Of a stretch of DNA of 64,000 bases, positions 11,509 to 26,191 are shown piece after piece (the stretch's first letter is position 1; every line of letters begins with the position of its first letter). Origin of the DNA: Latrodectus hesperus (taxonomy: Eukaryota; Arthropoda; Arachnida; Araneae; Theridiidae); NCBI GenBank assembly GCA_037975125.1, contig CM075855.1, positions 86,359,706 through 86,423,705 on the forward strand, given 5' to 3'. A program made the translations under genes and the position numbers. A model generated the notes under the pieces. The model was given only the letters and a program-made list of their open reading frames with translations. It was not told the origin of the DNA and ran no database searches.

Positions 11509-12312
11509 TTAAAAATCATTGGTCAGTGGAAAACATTAATCTTTGTTTTGCTCAAAATCTTGAATCGATTCAAATATCTAAATATTTGATCTTGTCAAAA
11601 TTTTGAACTGTTCGATTATCTAAGTATTTGATCTTCTCAAATTCTTTTATCTATTTTAATTTTTAAATATTCCAGCTGAGTCATCTTATTTGTTGTTCAT
11701 CTTATCTATATTATCTAGTTATTTGGCAATAATTATAAGCATAATAAAAACGAAGTATTTTTTATCCTAGAATATTTTATTTACAATTTAATAATAGTTT
11801 GAAAACAACTTAGAGAAAATCTAAATAAAATAAAATTAGCGTCAATTTATTTCTTAAAAGGTATTCAATTGATTAATGGAATAAAATTATTATTTATTTT
11901 CTCTTTTGCTTTCTAAACTGAAATCTTCATTAAAAATTGGAATCTCCAATTTATCAATTATTTAAATAGATGAATAATTTATCTACCATATATTAGTTAT
12001 AAAATAAAATTACACTATTTTATTCTATAATATATACTATTTACTAAGATAAAAATGAACGGACGTTTTAAATATGAATTGAGATGAAATTTTCTAATTA
12101 TTCATGAAATTTTAAAAAATACATTATGGTGAATAGAGTACGTATATTCAAGACTTGTATTTGATCAATATATTATAATACACACTTTCAAGAATTTTTA
12201 TATTTTTCGATGTTTATAATGATGTGGCTGTGAAGTGAAAATTCTAACTCTACCTTTTTCTTTAAAATGCAATTTAGTGAACTTTCGTAAACTTTCCATG
12301 GCAAAGAGAATA
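11509..12312. other. No gene seen
   Basis: AT-rich non-coding DNA without a supported feature. Confidence 0.6.
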
Positions 12313-12948
12313 CAGTAATCCCCCTATAACAGGGTACTCTTGTAATGCGTGTTCATATGACGCGATTTCATGTCCCTCGTATAACACCCCTATTCATTCT
12401 CCTTTTATATTTCTGTACTACTCAAAATTTATAATGATTTGTGTACAGTTCCCAATCCTTTTGTCGACCGTTTGCACATTGTGTCAGTTGTATTCCTAAA
12501 ATATTAAATTAAATTATATTATTGACCTTTGAACATTCTGCTAAAAAAAGGCGTTGGTGGAACGTTATTTCAGATAGCTCCTACAGCGAATAAACGTGTA
12601 ATGAAACTGTTTTTGGAAATATATGATTTATTTGAAATGAACTGTTTTTAGTTTCATTTGTATAAGTTTTTATTTAAATGTTCTTTACTGTACTAAAAGT
12701 TGTGTACTAAAAGTTTTTATTTAAATGTTCTTTATTTGATTTTAATAAAACGTGCACATTACGTTCGTAAGATAATTTTTCCTTAAAATTCGATTTAAAC
12801 TCTCTTTAACGAGAAAGTTAAACGTGAATCATTTATATATAACGTGTTATACGAGTTCGTAGGAGATCGTTTTACGAGAATGCTCGTACAACACGTTTTC
12901 CTATAATATAATCCGAAGTAATATACAATGTTATAAGGGGGATTACTG
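12313..12948. mobile_element. Tigger/pogo-like MITE
   Basis: Begins CAGTAATCCCCCTATAAC after a TA and ends with the inverse, reading inward CAGTAATCCCCCTTATAAC. So there are 18-19 bp terminal inverted repeats about 636 bp apart. Further inward both sides carry CG-rich pieces of the ATAACGCG/CGTGTTATACGAG kind. No transposase frame is left. CAG ends with a TA target are typical of pogo/Tigger relatives. The right-hand TA is two bases away, so the duplication is not clean. Confidence 0.78.
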
Positions 12949-14664
12949 TGTATTAAATTTAAATAAAAAAAACTACGTTTCTCACATTTCTTTTAAAAAT
13001 CTTAATTTTAGTTTATTTGTTTATAACTCTGCTTTTCATTTTAAAGAGGAAATTTTATTTGTTTCCAATAGGAAAACATTTTTAATGTTAATACTTTTAA
13101 AATTCTTTAAATGTTTTGCTCCACAAGATTTATATTCAGTTACTGACTCGCAGGTGATGGCCTAGGGTGTGGAATTTTAAGAGAAATAAAAACTTAGATC
13201 GTGAACGGAAGAACAGTAAACCTTCTCAGAGATTTGAATGCAAGACTACGAGTAGCACAATCTATAACCGCGAATATTCGTATTTATCAGTGGAACATAT
13301 TATCTTATTCTAGTTTACATATTTGGGAGAGAAAAATTTAATTGGAAGAAATTAAACAATGTTTAAATCCTTTTAAGATTATTTATATCAAGCCAAGAAT
13401 ACAAATTTGTAGCCAAATATATTCTACTAAAACGTTTTTAAAAGCAAATAACACTAGAAATATAATTGTAACAAAACTGTCTTTGATGTTATTTGAGGCC
13501 TCCACCTACGCTTTTCTGTGTAAGATCCAGTTAGCAGTGCCCTACTAATGCTTTTAGTGACACGTTCTCTGCCATTATTCAATACGAGACATCCAAAACA
13601 GAAACAAGCCGAAATAGCTATATTTGTCCAAACAAGCAGAAAAAACGGCTTGGTACAAATCATTTTTAGGTTACATTGGCGACAAGCTGTCTAGCGATTG
13701 AGACGATTTGGGGCAACATATGACAAACGAGCCTGTCCAACTTCTTCTGTTAAGTCGAGTGCCTCGACAGAACCATCCTTTGTCACATCGGCGGGCGGTG
13801 TGGTTGAAAGACGCACAGATGTCGGGTTGGATGCATGCCAAGAGTTTTGTGTCGTCGGAAGGTGTCAGATCCTGATTTTTAAATTTTGATTTTTAATATC
13901 GTAAAATACATGGCGTTTAAATAAATAAAGACTGAAACAAGGTGCTTTGAACTGCTTCATGATTCTTGGAAGTGATAAAAATAAATTATGGATTCAATTA
14001 AAATTTTCTTTTTTTCAAATTTCAGTATGCAAAATCCAAAAGTTGCAATTTAAAAATATTTTTGACATATTGCTGTTTATAAATTTAATTTCAAATTTAT
14101 CTCCAAACAGCCTTAAGCTATTTTTTTTAACTTTTTTTTTCATAAATAAACTTTTTTTTTCAAAACTAAGAAATCAGATTTTACAGGAAGTTTATATTTC
14201 TTTATAACAAAACGGTTTTCTGGAACTATTCATGGAAAGAGCAATTTTTATCGCGGCATAATCATCACAAAATAATTTGCGATGATAATTCATGAACACA
14301 AAAATTAACAAATGTGATCATTTATTTATTTTATTGTAATTCATAATATTAAAACAAGAAAAAAGAGATTAAACTAACAATATACATTGCAATTTTTTAC
14401 ATAAAAATAAAAATTATTTTCTTTTGAATTTCGGTGAAATTTTGTTTTCAGTTATTTTGAACAAATTAACTTTAAAAAAAATGTTTGAATAATTTATTAT
14501 TAAAAAATGACTAATAAAGAAAATTAACTTTATTGCAGAAATTTTTAATTTTTTTTTCAGATTAAATAAGGAAATTTCATACGTATTGATATTTAAATAC
14601 AAATAAAGCTTTAAATGAAGGATTTCATGCTCAAGTGTGATACTTTGTTTGTTGTACAACAATA
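12949..14664. other. No host gene seen; one GC-richer patch at 13560-13880
   Basis: Mostly AT-rich. The patch at 13560-13880 has balanced base composition and contains GTTACATTGGCGACAAG, which looks like an LTR end plus primer-site start of some retroelement. No partner LTR or coding remnant is visible, so I leave it unassigned. Short frames here have no recognisable domain. Confidence 0.5.
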
Positions 14665-14765
14665 ATTTTTTGTATACGAAACCTAATTGAATCAGGACCT
14701 TTGGTTTAAAGTGGATGCAACAAACAACTTATCCCAAGGTGGGATTCGAATTCACGAACTATTGG
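14665..14765 (-). mobile_element. tRNA-derived SINE, copy 2 (5' truncated)
   Basis: Matches copy 1 over the B box (AATTCGAATCCCACCTTGGG) and the body (ATCCACTTTAAACC), down to the GTATACAAAAAA tail. The A-box half is missing. Divergence from copy 1 is considerable, so the two are old. Confidence 0.72.
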
Positions 14766-14897
14766 AACGTGGGTTTTTTTAGGTATTGGAATTCGTAATT
14801 TTGAGCCTCGGACAAGTGGTCTAATGAAGTGGACGTGGGCACCAGTAAACTTCCCTGTACCTTATTCCGATGGAGTTCTACCATTTTGATAGGAAGC

Positions 14898-15028
<131 letters not shown>

Positions 15029-15491
15029 CATTTCAGGAATAGATCATCATATAATACTAAGTTTCATAAAGTTGTAGCAAGTCATAAAACACAATAAAAA
15101 AAATATTGCAGATTATAATATAGTGCTTACATGTGATTACTTTTTCTCTATTATTCTTGATATTAAAACATATCAATGACATGTTGAACATTAATATGAA
15201 ATCAAATTTTCCAAAAATGATATTTTAAAACCTCCTTACTGTATTTTAAATAATTTAAAAAAATATATTTTAACTGCTTTTAAAAAGTGTTGGTAATTTT
15301 CGAAAAAGGGTGAATTTTAAAAAGATTTGTATTAAATGTTAATCTGTCTCCAATCTTTTGGCAAGGGGGGTTTGAGAATGGCACTGCTATAGAAAAGGAA
15401 GGAATGTAAGTGAACAACAGCATTCTATTTTTATTACAATCAATTCTCATAGGTACAAATGAATGTAAACATCAGCTCCGTTTGTGATAAA
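15029..15491. other. No gene seen
   Basis: AT-rich non-coding DNA leading into the minisatellite. Confidence 0.6.
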
Positions 15492-16183
15492 CAGGTTTTG
15501 AACCATTGAGGAAGGTAACTCCCATTTTTAAGAAATTCAAGGGTTTTGAACCAAGCAGGTTTTGAACCATTGAGAAAGGTAACTCCCATTTTTAAGAAAT
15601 TCAAGGGTTTTGAACCAAGCAGGTTTTGAACCATTGAGGAAGGTAACTCCCATTTTTAGAAATTCAAGGGTTTTGAACCAAGCAGGTTTTGAACCATTTG
15701 AGGAAGGTAACTCCCATTTTTAAGAAATTCAAGGGTTTTGAACCAAGCAGGTTTTGAACCATTGAGAAAGGTAACTCCCATTTTTAAGAAATTCAAGGGT
15801 TTTGAACCAAGCAGGTTTTGAACCATTGAGGAAGGTAACTCCCATTTTTAAGAAATTCAAGGGTTTTGAACCAAGCAGGTTTTGAACCATTGAGGAAGGT
15901 AACTCCCATTTTTAAGAAATTCAAGGGTTTTGAACCAAGCAGGTTTTGAACCATTGAGAAAGGTAACTCCCATTTTTAAGAAATTCAAGGGTTTTGAACC
16001 AAGCAGGTTTTGAACCATTGAGGAAGGTAACTCCCATTTTTAAGAAATTCAAGGGTTTTGAACCAAGCAGGTTTTGAACCATTGAGGAAGGTAACTCCCA
16101 TTTTTAAGAAATTCAAGGGTTTTGAACCAAGCAGGTTTTGAACTATTGAGAAAGGTAACTCCCATTTTTAAGAAATTCAAGGG
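15492..16183. repeat. 64-bp minisatellite, about 11 copies
   Basis: Unit starts CAGGTTTTGAACCATTGAGG and ends GGGTTTTGAACCAAG; copies begin at 15492, 15556 and so on. Copies differ at few sites (GAGGAAGG or GAGAAAGG); one lacks a base and one has an extra T. Each unit contains TTTTGAACCA twice, so it probably arose from a shorter internal duplication. Frames running through it are incidental, because 64 is not a multiple of three. Confidence 0.95.
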
Positions 16184-17596
16184 AGCGAGATTTTTTATTG
16201 AATTTTTTGAATTCTGAAGAAACTCAAAGCGAAGATTCATTCAAACGAAGAGAGCCAACTGAGCTGCCAGCTGAAGCAGTTCGCTCTCTTGCAGTTCACC
16301 AGTTCATGATTTCAATTTCTGAAATCCACGGGGATTTTCGCAATGGTTCGCAAGCTTTTAAGCTGTAAGTTCAGTCCAAACAGTACGAGTGGGCAAAAGG
16401 TCAAGGCAAAGTGTCAACCAAAACAATCTCAATCCACATTCTGAAAAATAAATTCCACAATTCACAAAAACAGCTACACTTTAACTATTAAACTGTTTGT
16501 TATTTTAAGGTATAGTTTAATAAATTTGGTCCAACAGTTAACCTATATGTGGTAATGCAATATTTATTTTAATGAAATTTTCTTTTGCTTAGTTGACAAC
16601 GTTAAACTTAGTTTTTACATACATTTCCTAGTTTCAGAAAAGAGTATTCCTGTGTGATTTTTCTTTATGTATTTTGTGAGTAATTTGTGTTGTGTGTCAT
16701 AAAATATGTGACATAGTTTGCAATCTGTTCTCTAGAAATAGTTTAACAGGTTCGATCCGATTAGTTCGCATGTGTAAAATGAGTCAGTACAACGTCAACC
16801 AAACTGACCAATCCATATTTTAAAAAGCGCATTCAAAAAAACTATAAGGTGTTTTAACTCATAGCTTTCAATGCATTAAATTGTAGGTTATTTTAACTTA
16901 AAGTTTAATTGATTCGTCTTTTTAATTAACCTCAAGTTTAATATGTTTTGTCCTATGAGTCCATATGAGAAAAAAAGGAAAGTATAGAGTCAACCAAACC
17001 CCGCTTTACATTTTAAAATTTCCATAATTCAAAAACACATTTTCTACAGTTTTCATGAGCATAAATTTTTAAGACAAAGTTCTCACTATTTTCAGTAGGT
17101 GTTAAAGTGATCCACCCAAATTTTTATTAGAATTTAAGGATTTCATTTTAACTCTGCAATAGCAGGCAAGTTTCTTAAAAATACCTGATGAATATATTTC
17201 TTTATCAAAGAAAGTAACCGCAAACAAAACTTTCCTGAAATAATTAAACATGCAATTTTCATTCTTCATCCTTTGATTAATTATATCTTTAATTTATTTA
17301 TTTTTTATTTATTATTTTTTTTGGACATTTCTTATTATATATTTGGACTCGCGTAATGAAAGGGTCACCTTCATTTTCTTGCATTGTAATGCTTATCTGC
17401 TTTTTTATTAAATTGATAAGCTTGTGCATTTTATATTATTTTCAAGGTGCATGCATTTTCTGACTTTGAATACATTGTCAAGTCTATAGATTAAATTTCT
17501 CATGATCATTCTCTAATTGTTTCTGATTTCATTGCCTTATTGGCTTCGTCTCAGCAACTATGAAACACAGATTTCTGTTCTGAGTTTTGAAGTGAA
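16184..17596. other. No gene seen; faint spaced repeats
   Basis: GTCAACCAAA followed by similar AT-rich text occurs at about 16413, 16794 and 16989, suggesting decayed repeat copies. No coding signal. Confidence 0.45.
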
Positions 17597-18060
17597 ATGA
17601 TTGCAGTCGTCATCGGACCAGAGAGAGCTATCAGTGAAAGTGACTACGAAGACCTCTGGATATTATCTGTCAGTCGTAGATCAATTCAACATTTCAAAAA
17701 TTGGGCCCACATAGGATAAAAAAACCAGTTCATTTAATCAGCGAAAACCAAAGCTCATCTCTCACCAGTGCAAAGTACATTTTCAATCTATACCATCCCA
17801 TGTTAGTATCAACAGAAATGAACTGGCCAACCCTCTTGCAAAGGAGAGACTAGTCTACCCTGTCCCTTCCAGCTCAGAGCTCACATATCTCGAGACTAAA
17901 GGCCTAAAATAAAGAAAGAGGGCTATATCTCCACCTCACAGCAGGTATAAAGGTAAAAGACCAGGACTTTCCCTATCTCTCCCTTGTGACAGGCAGACAT
18001 AACTATCCCGACTAGCCAGTGGCCACTTCAAAAGTCTCACATGCTCAGGGAATAGCGATT
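17597..18060 (+). pseudogene. Non-LTR retrotransposon RNase H tail, decayed copy
   Basis: Pieces in different frames match the copy at 19110-19728: SDYEDLWILS, the IPSHVSINRNELA motif, and RPGLSLSLP. Stops and indels throughout; not coding. Both copies derive from the C-terminal end of a Jockey/I-type LINE. Confidence 0.75.
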
Positions 18061-19109
18061 TCCCAGCTCTTTCGTTGCGTCCTCTTTTTCAGATTTTTTT
18101 TTGAACGTGTTTGTATTTTTGTCCCTAATGGCATATGGTCTACGAATTTTCTTCCTCTTTTCTAACAGATTATGTCATTTTGTTTGCATATATTATGTAG
18201 TCTGATTGCAGTATATGCCATATTTTTTGATTGTCATGTTTCTCTTTTATCAAATCCTTTCTTCTTTATTTCTCTTCGAAATATTCTTTGCTCTTTTCTT
18301 TGAAAGAAACGCCCTAGCAAGAGAAAGTTTCTGAATTATATTTTCTCCTATTTAAAAAATGTTTTTTTTTATTTACTGATGCTTGTTAATGGATGAACTG
18401 TTCTAGTTTTCTAATAAATTTCATTTTCCCATATAATTTGAGTGGATTTTTTTCTTCCCCTTTCCTGTGTGTTTGTAAAAGTTTTTTTTAAGAGTATAAG
18501 TTTATCTTTTATCACAACAAATGCGTGAATTTCAAAGTTTTATTTTCCTTTATATCAGATTAAAGCTATTTTTGTTTAAACTCTGGATTCTCTTTTATAC
18601 GGTGTCGAAGTGTATGAATTTCATGCACCGAGAATAAACTTAATTTGCAAAAAAGGGGATTAAAACTTGTACTTCTACTAAAAGTTTAATATTGTATTAG
18701 AATGATATGGTTATTCTATTTACTTTAAATATGCGCACGCTTTTCCTCTACATTTTATAAAACATCGTTACATTTATTAACTTCAATTTCTTGTATTCTT
18801 CTACCTGTCAGATAAGCAATTGTACTCTTTTCAATGTTTTTATTCCTTTTGCATTTGATTTGGTGTTCTTTTCTCTGTTTTCTGATGGCATGTATTCATT
18901 CACTTTTTACTTGATAGCGAGATATATTTTCTTTTATTCCTTAAATCCCTTCTTCTCTTTTCTTTCTTCAATCTAAGTTTATAATGTTCAAACCTACTGC
19001 GCTGTTGTTGAGCTGACAGCTAAATAGTTAACTTCTTGGCTTTTGGAACAATCATTATTTAGTTCCAGTTATAACTCCAATTTGATCCCAATCACTGCTC
19101 TGTCTTCAG
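18061..19109. other. No gene seen
   Basis: T-rich non-coding DNA between the two LINE tails. Confidence 0.6.
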
Positions 19110-19728
19110 AAGTGAATTGATTGCAATAGACCTGGGACTAGAAGCTATTCTTTCTGAAGAGGATTATGGTGACCTATGGATCTTGTCTGACAGCCGTAGT
19201 TCTCTCCACCATCTTAGTAATTGGCTTCTTGTAGGCGACAAGATCAGCAACTCTATCCTGCTTAAATTAAAACTCATTTCACTTAATCATGATGTTCACT
19301 TGCAATGGATACCTTCACATGTGAATCTCCACGGGAATGAAATGGCCGAAAATCTTGCTAAGGAGGGTTGCAGGATTTCAAATACTCCCTCTTCCACACT
19401 TACCTTTCTGGAGTTATACTCCCGGGAAAAATCAAAAATCTCGGAGGAGTGGAAAACACCCCCCACCCATAATTGGTACAAGGGATCAAAACCGGGTTTG
19501 TCCCTTGACCTCCCGTGACCTTCAACGAGGGCAGGAAAACTTTCGTCACCTGCACCAAGTGCCAAAATCATCAGGCTTCTCCTGAGCATCTTCTGGATTG
19601 CATGGGTCTCTCTAGGCAGGATCTATTTAGCAATCCTCTTTTAGTCTTCGACTTCCTTACAGTCAACGAACTCGTGGATCTAGTCTGACTCCGTCAGACA
19701 TGGAGGATAAGCAACAACAACAACAACT
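19110..19728 (+). pseudogene. Non-LTR retrotransposon 3' end: RNase H, zinc knuckle, CAA tail
   Basis: Open from 19117 to 19518 with RNase H motifs: acidic E in LEAILSEED, D in WILSDSRSS, and the WIPSHVNLHGNEMAENLA box carrying the catalytic His and Asp-type site. Past a frame break, 19540-19687 encodes FVTCTKCQNHQASPEHLLDC, a C-terminal C-C-H-C knuckle, then LTVNELVDLV and a stop. A (CAA)n tail follows at about 19712-19728, typical of a LINE 3' end. Truncated at the 5' side, with reverse transcriptase and endonuclease missing. Confidence 0.82.
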
Positions 19729-21560
<1,832 letters not shown>

Positions 21561-22273
21561 ATGTAAAAATTTTCTAAATTGTCTGAAAAATAAATAAAAC
21601 TTTGTTTTTACAATTTTTACACTGTTGAAATTCTTATTTTAAATAAATATTATTAATTATTATAAAATTACAAATATAAAGAATATAAAGAATTATAAGA
21701 ATAATACAAATTAAATATAATAAGATTAGGAAAAAATTTACAAGCAGAGAGATTTACTTTTATATTTTTAAGATAATTTTTTAAAGAGTCATCGATATAT
21801 GCAATGTGTTGCTATACTGATAAATATTTTGTGTCGTCATATTCAGTTTTGCCTTTTATAGTGCTTTACTTTTATCATTTATGTATTTTTTGTTTTTTAT
21901 TAGTCAAGTTGATCGTATTATAATTATCGTATTGTTATATTATATTAATTAAAATTTGATTGCTGTAATGTAATAAAATATATTAAATGTGCATAGTATA
22001 GTGTTGCATTTGTAAATTTTCATGCACACATTGATAAATAAGTTTCAAAGTAAAATATATTTCTTTACTTTGAAACATATTTATAAATGATATCATTATT
22101 TCAATGATTTAATCATCAATTATTAATAAAATTATAACTGAATTGCAAAAAAAAAGTATAAAGATTCTTAGAAAAATATTTATTGGCACTTCCATAAAAT
22201 TTTTCATGTCATTTACAAAGAAATATATGTGTGTGTGTATATATATATTTGTTTATTTATATATTATATGTTA

Positions 22274-22275
<2 letters not shown>
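21561..22275. other. No gene seen
   Basis: Very AT-rich DNA between two mariner copies. The right end of the first copy cannot be located. Confidence 0.6.

Positions 22276-22365
<90 letters not shown>
22276..22365. repeat. (TA)n microsatellite
   Basis: TA array that abuts the second mariner copy. Confidence 0.96.
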
Positions 22366-22368
<3 letters not shown>

Positions 22369-23620
22369 AAGGTCACTCTGAAATTTTTAAGATACAACTA
22401 GGTTTTTAAAGTTATACTTACAAAATTTTAGGTGTGTTCAAAGTAGTCTCCTCCAGCATCAATGCGCTTTTGTAGACGAATTTTCCACAGATTAAATGCC
22501 TCAAGCCATTCATTTCTTCGAATAGATGAAAAAAATGCATTTATAGCCACATCAATCCCTTCTTCTGAATGAAAACGACGTCCACGTAAGTTCTTTTTAG
22601 ATTAAAGAATAACCAAAAGTCGCACATAGCTGGATCAGGTGAATACGGCGGATGTTTGATCACTTTAATTTGTTTTTGTTTAAGAAACTCAACTGTTAAT
22701 CCGGCTGTATGTGAAGATGCATTGTCATGGTGAAACATTAGTCCCCTAACATTCAGTTCTTGTTGAATTTCTGGAAGACATTTAGTGGTATACCAGTTTG
22801 CTGTTACTGTCCTCTGTCCTTCCTAACTTGATGGCTTTGACCAATCCCGTACTTCTGAAGAAAACGGCATACATCACTTTTTTATGTGCGCGTTGTTTTT
22901 TCACCATTGTCGGCGTGGGATCATCTTCAAAGACCCATACTTTGCTTTCTTGACGTGTTGGAACGTCAAAAAACGGTATGTACGTTTCATCAACTGTTAC
23001 AATTTTAGAAATGATGTGGTGGCCACCATCATTCAGCATATTAAGAGTTTCTTTACTGATTCTGACACGCTCCTCTTTTTGATGTTCAGTTAGATTATGG
23101 GGAACCCAACGGCAAACTACTTTTTTCATATGTAATTCTTCATGAATGATTTTGTGTATGGCTGCGGATCCAATGTTAAGTTCCTTCTGCATCATTTGAT
23201 AGGTACAGCGATTATCATCCATTAACATTTTTCGTATGGCAGACACATTATCCGGGATGACTGCCGACGGCGGCCTTCCTGTGTGTTCTTCATCCTGAAG
23301 AAAATTGCGACCTCTTCTAAATTCTCTAAACCATCTGAATACAGTAGCACGAGCTGGAGATTCATCACCAAATGCTAATTGCAACCGTTGAACGCATTCT
23401 TCTTGATTGAATCCTGCTTTGAAATCGTAGAAAATCATAGCGCGAAAATATTCTCGCGTCAACTCCATTTCCTCTTCTGTTTAAAATTTATTCCACGCTA
23501 AACAAGTTGAAGTAAGTCAATAAAAAATCGTCTTCTGAGTTAAAATACTTTGTACTTTAAAATTAAACCATTATTTTTATTTTTTAAATTCTCGTGTGGG
23601 CGTATCCCAAAAATTTCAGA

Positions 23621-23621
<1 letters not shown>
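22366..23621 (-). mobile_element. Second mariner element between two (TA)n arrays
   Basis: ACTCTGAAATTTTT-AA-GATAC near 22375 pairs with an inverse copy ending at 23621 (read inward ACTCTGAAATTTTT-GG-GATAC). The left side has eight extra outer bases (GCGAAGGTC) lacking on the right. TA repeats lie immediately outside both ends, matching the TA target of mariner. Confidence 0.82.
22428..23468 (-). pseudogene. Mariner transposase, nearly full length, two frame breaks
   Basis: Starts at ATG 23468 (MELTREYFRAMIFYDFKAG). An N-terminal helix-turn-helix of the HTH_48 kind (FNQEECVQRL ... FRWFREFRRG) and the linker EHTGRPPSAV follow. The catalytic domain has D in IVTVDETY, D in MFHHDNASSH and D in PAMCDFWLF, spaced D34D, so the triad is complete. 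The frame changes near 22830 and again at a short A/T run near 22600. The C-terminal part remains recognisable up to a stop at 22428. Less decayed than the copy at 20.4 kb and from a different mariner lineage. Confidence 0.88.

Positions 23622-23696
<75 letters not shown>
23622..23696. repeat. (TA)n microsatellite
   Basis: Array on the far side of the second mariner. Confidence 0.97.
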
Positions 23697-23698
<2 letters not shown>

Positions 23699-25052
23699 CA
23701 ATTAATAAAACATTCCGAATAAAAATAGGAACACTCCTTTTTGGAAAATGTAAAGAAAAGGGTAAAGTTTCTGTTGTCTCATTTTTTTCATCGACAAAAT
23801 TGCAAATACACTACGAAATGTTTTAAGAAAATTGCAATTTAATTTATCAAATATTTTTAAAATAGTATATTTAATTAATATGGAATTTTAAATTAAAATA
23901 TAGAAGATAATTTTTAACCTAAGTGTAAAATCACACGCACACACTACTGACTTTTAAAGATACAGACTGGTGCTGCCATCTTGTATGAAAATGAAGTATT
24001 TTATGTATTTCTAAATTAATTAATATTAAAAAAATAAATGACAAAATATTCATTAAAAAAAGAAAGAAATTCGGTTTCATTTAAGTAATTACTTGTAAGA
24101 TATTCAAGATTTCAGTATTACTTTTCAGATTTCAGAAATAGTTTGCTATTATCAATGTTAATATTTTTTAGACTCCTTTATCGGAGTTAAATTTTGATTT
24201 TCTCTTAAATTGCAGAATTTTTTAATTCATTTTTTTTTATTTCAATTTCTTTTTATTTATTTTATATAGCTTTCTGCAAAATTCTTACTGTTTTTACTTG
24301 CAATGTTATAAGTATTTTAAAAATATTTTTATTGACTTATTAATTAGAAACTTATTAAAAATTAATTTCTATATTATTTAAGAATTTTCTTCTTTTATTA
24401 TTAGCTATTAACTAGTACAAAATTTTAGAAATATTGAAAATATCGCGAGTAGAAAGTTAATGAACAGAAATATTCAACGGAATCTCTTGAAGCAATATCT
24501 TAATATTAATAATCTCTACTTAAATTATTTATAAAATTACATTTGTATTTATGTACATATATTTGTATCGTAAAATAAAATAATGTAAAAAATTGCATTT
24601 AGTGCAGTAAGCTTAGCTACATGTGCTAAGCAGTAATTATATTTTTTTCTACAAAATGCAATATCGTTTATAATTAAAAAGAAGTGAAATAAACGTGATT
24701 TATTATAAAACCTGCTAAATTAAATGCATAAACATTTTAAATAAAAAGATATTTTAATAAGTATAAAAAAGCAATAAAGTATCTAAAAGATGAAAAATTA
24801 ATCTTTTCAAAAGACGATTCATTTTAGACGATTCCTTGAAAAAGACGAGAAAAAAGACGATTCCTTGAATTTGTATAAGTTCTCATAAATTGTTTAATTT
24901 CTATGAAAAGCGGTGCTAGACTACCGAAAACGTCAATTAAATATGTAAGCTTTAATTTTCCACTGGCAAAATTAGAGAAAAAATTTTGGTGAATGATTTT
25001 AATGTTTAACTATTTGCTCCTCAACATTTAGCGAAACAAATAAGGGAACTAG
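23697..25052. other. No gene seen
   Basis: AT-rich non-coding DNA. A GGTGCTGCCATCT word at 23969 recurs elsewhere in the window. Confidence 0.55.
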
Positions 25053-25054
25053 TA

Positions 25055-26189
<1,135 letters not shown>

Positions 26190-26191
26190 TA

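Noticed and set aside
13698..13889. 63-residue frame in the GC-richer patch
   Set aside because: No recognisable motif; may be part of a retroelement LTR but no partner LTR found.
15492..16183. CRISPR-like array
   Set aside because: Units are contiguous without variable spacers, and the host is a eukaryote.
15440..16240. Repeat-protein frames MVQNLLGSKPLNFLK-like
   Set aside because: 64-bp unit is not a multiple of three; frames break each unit or two.
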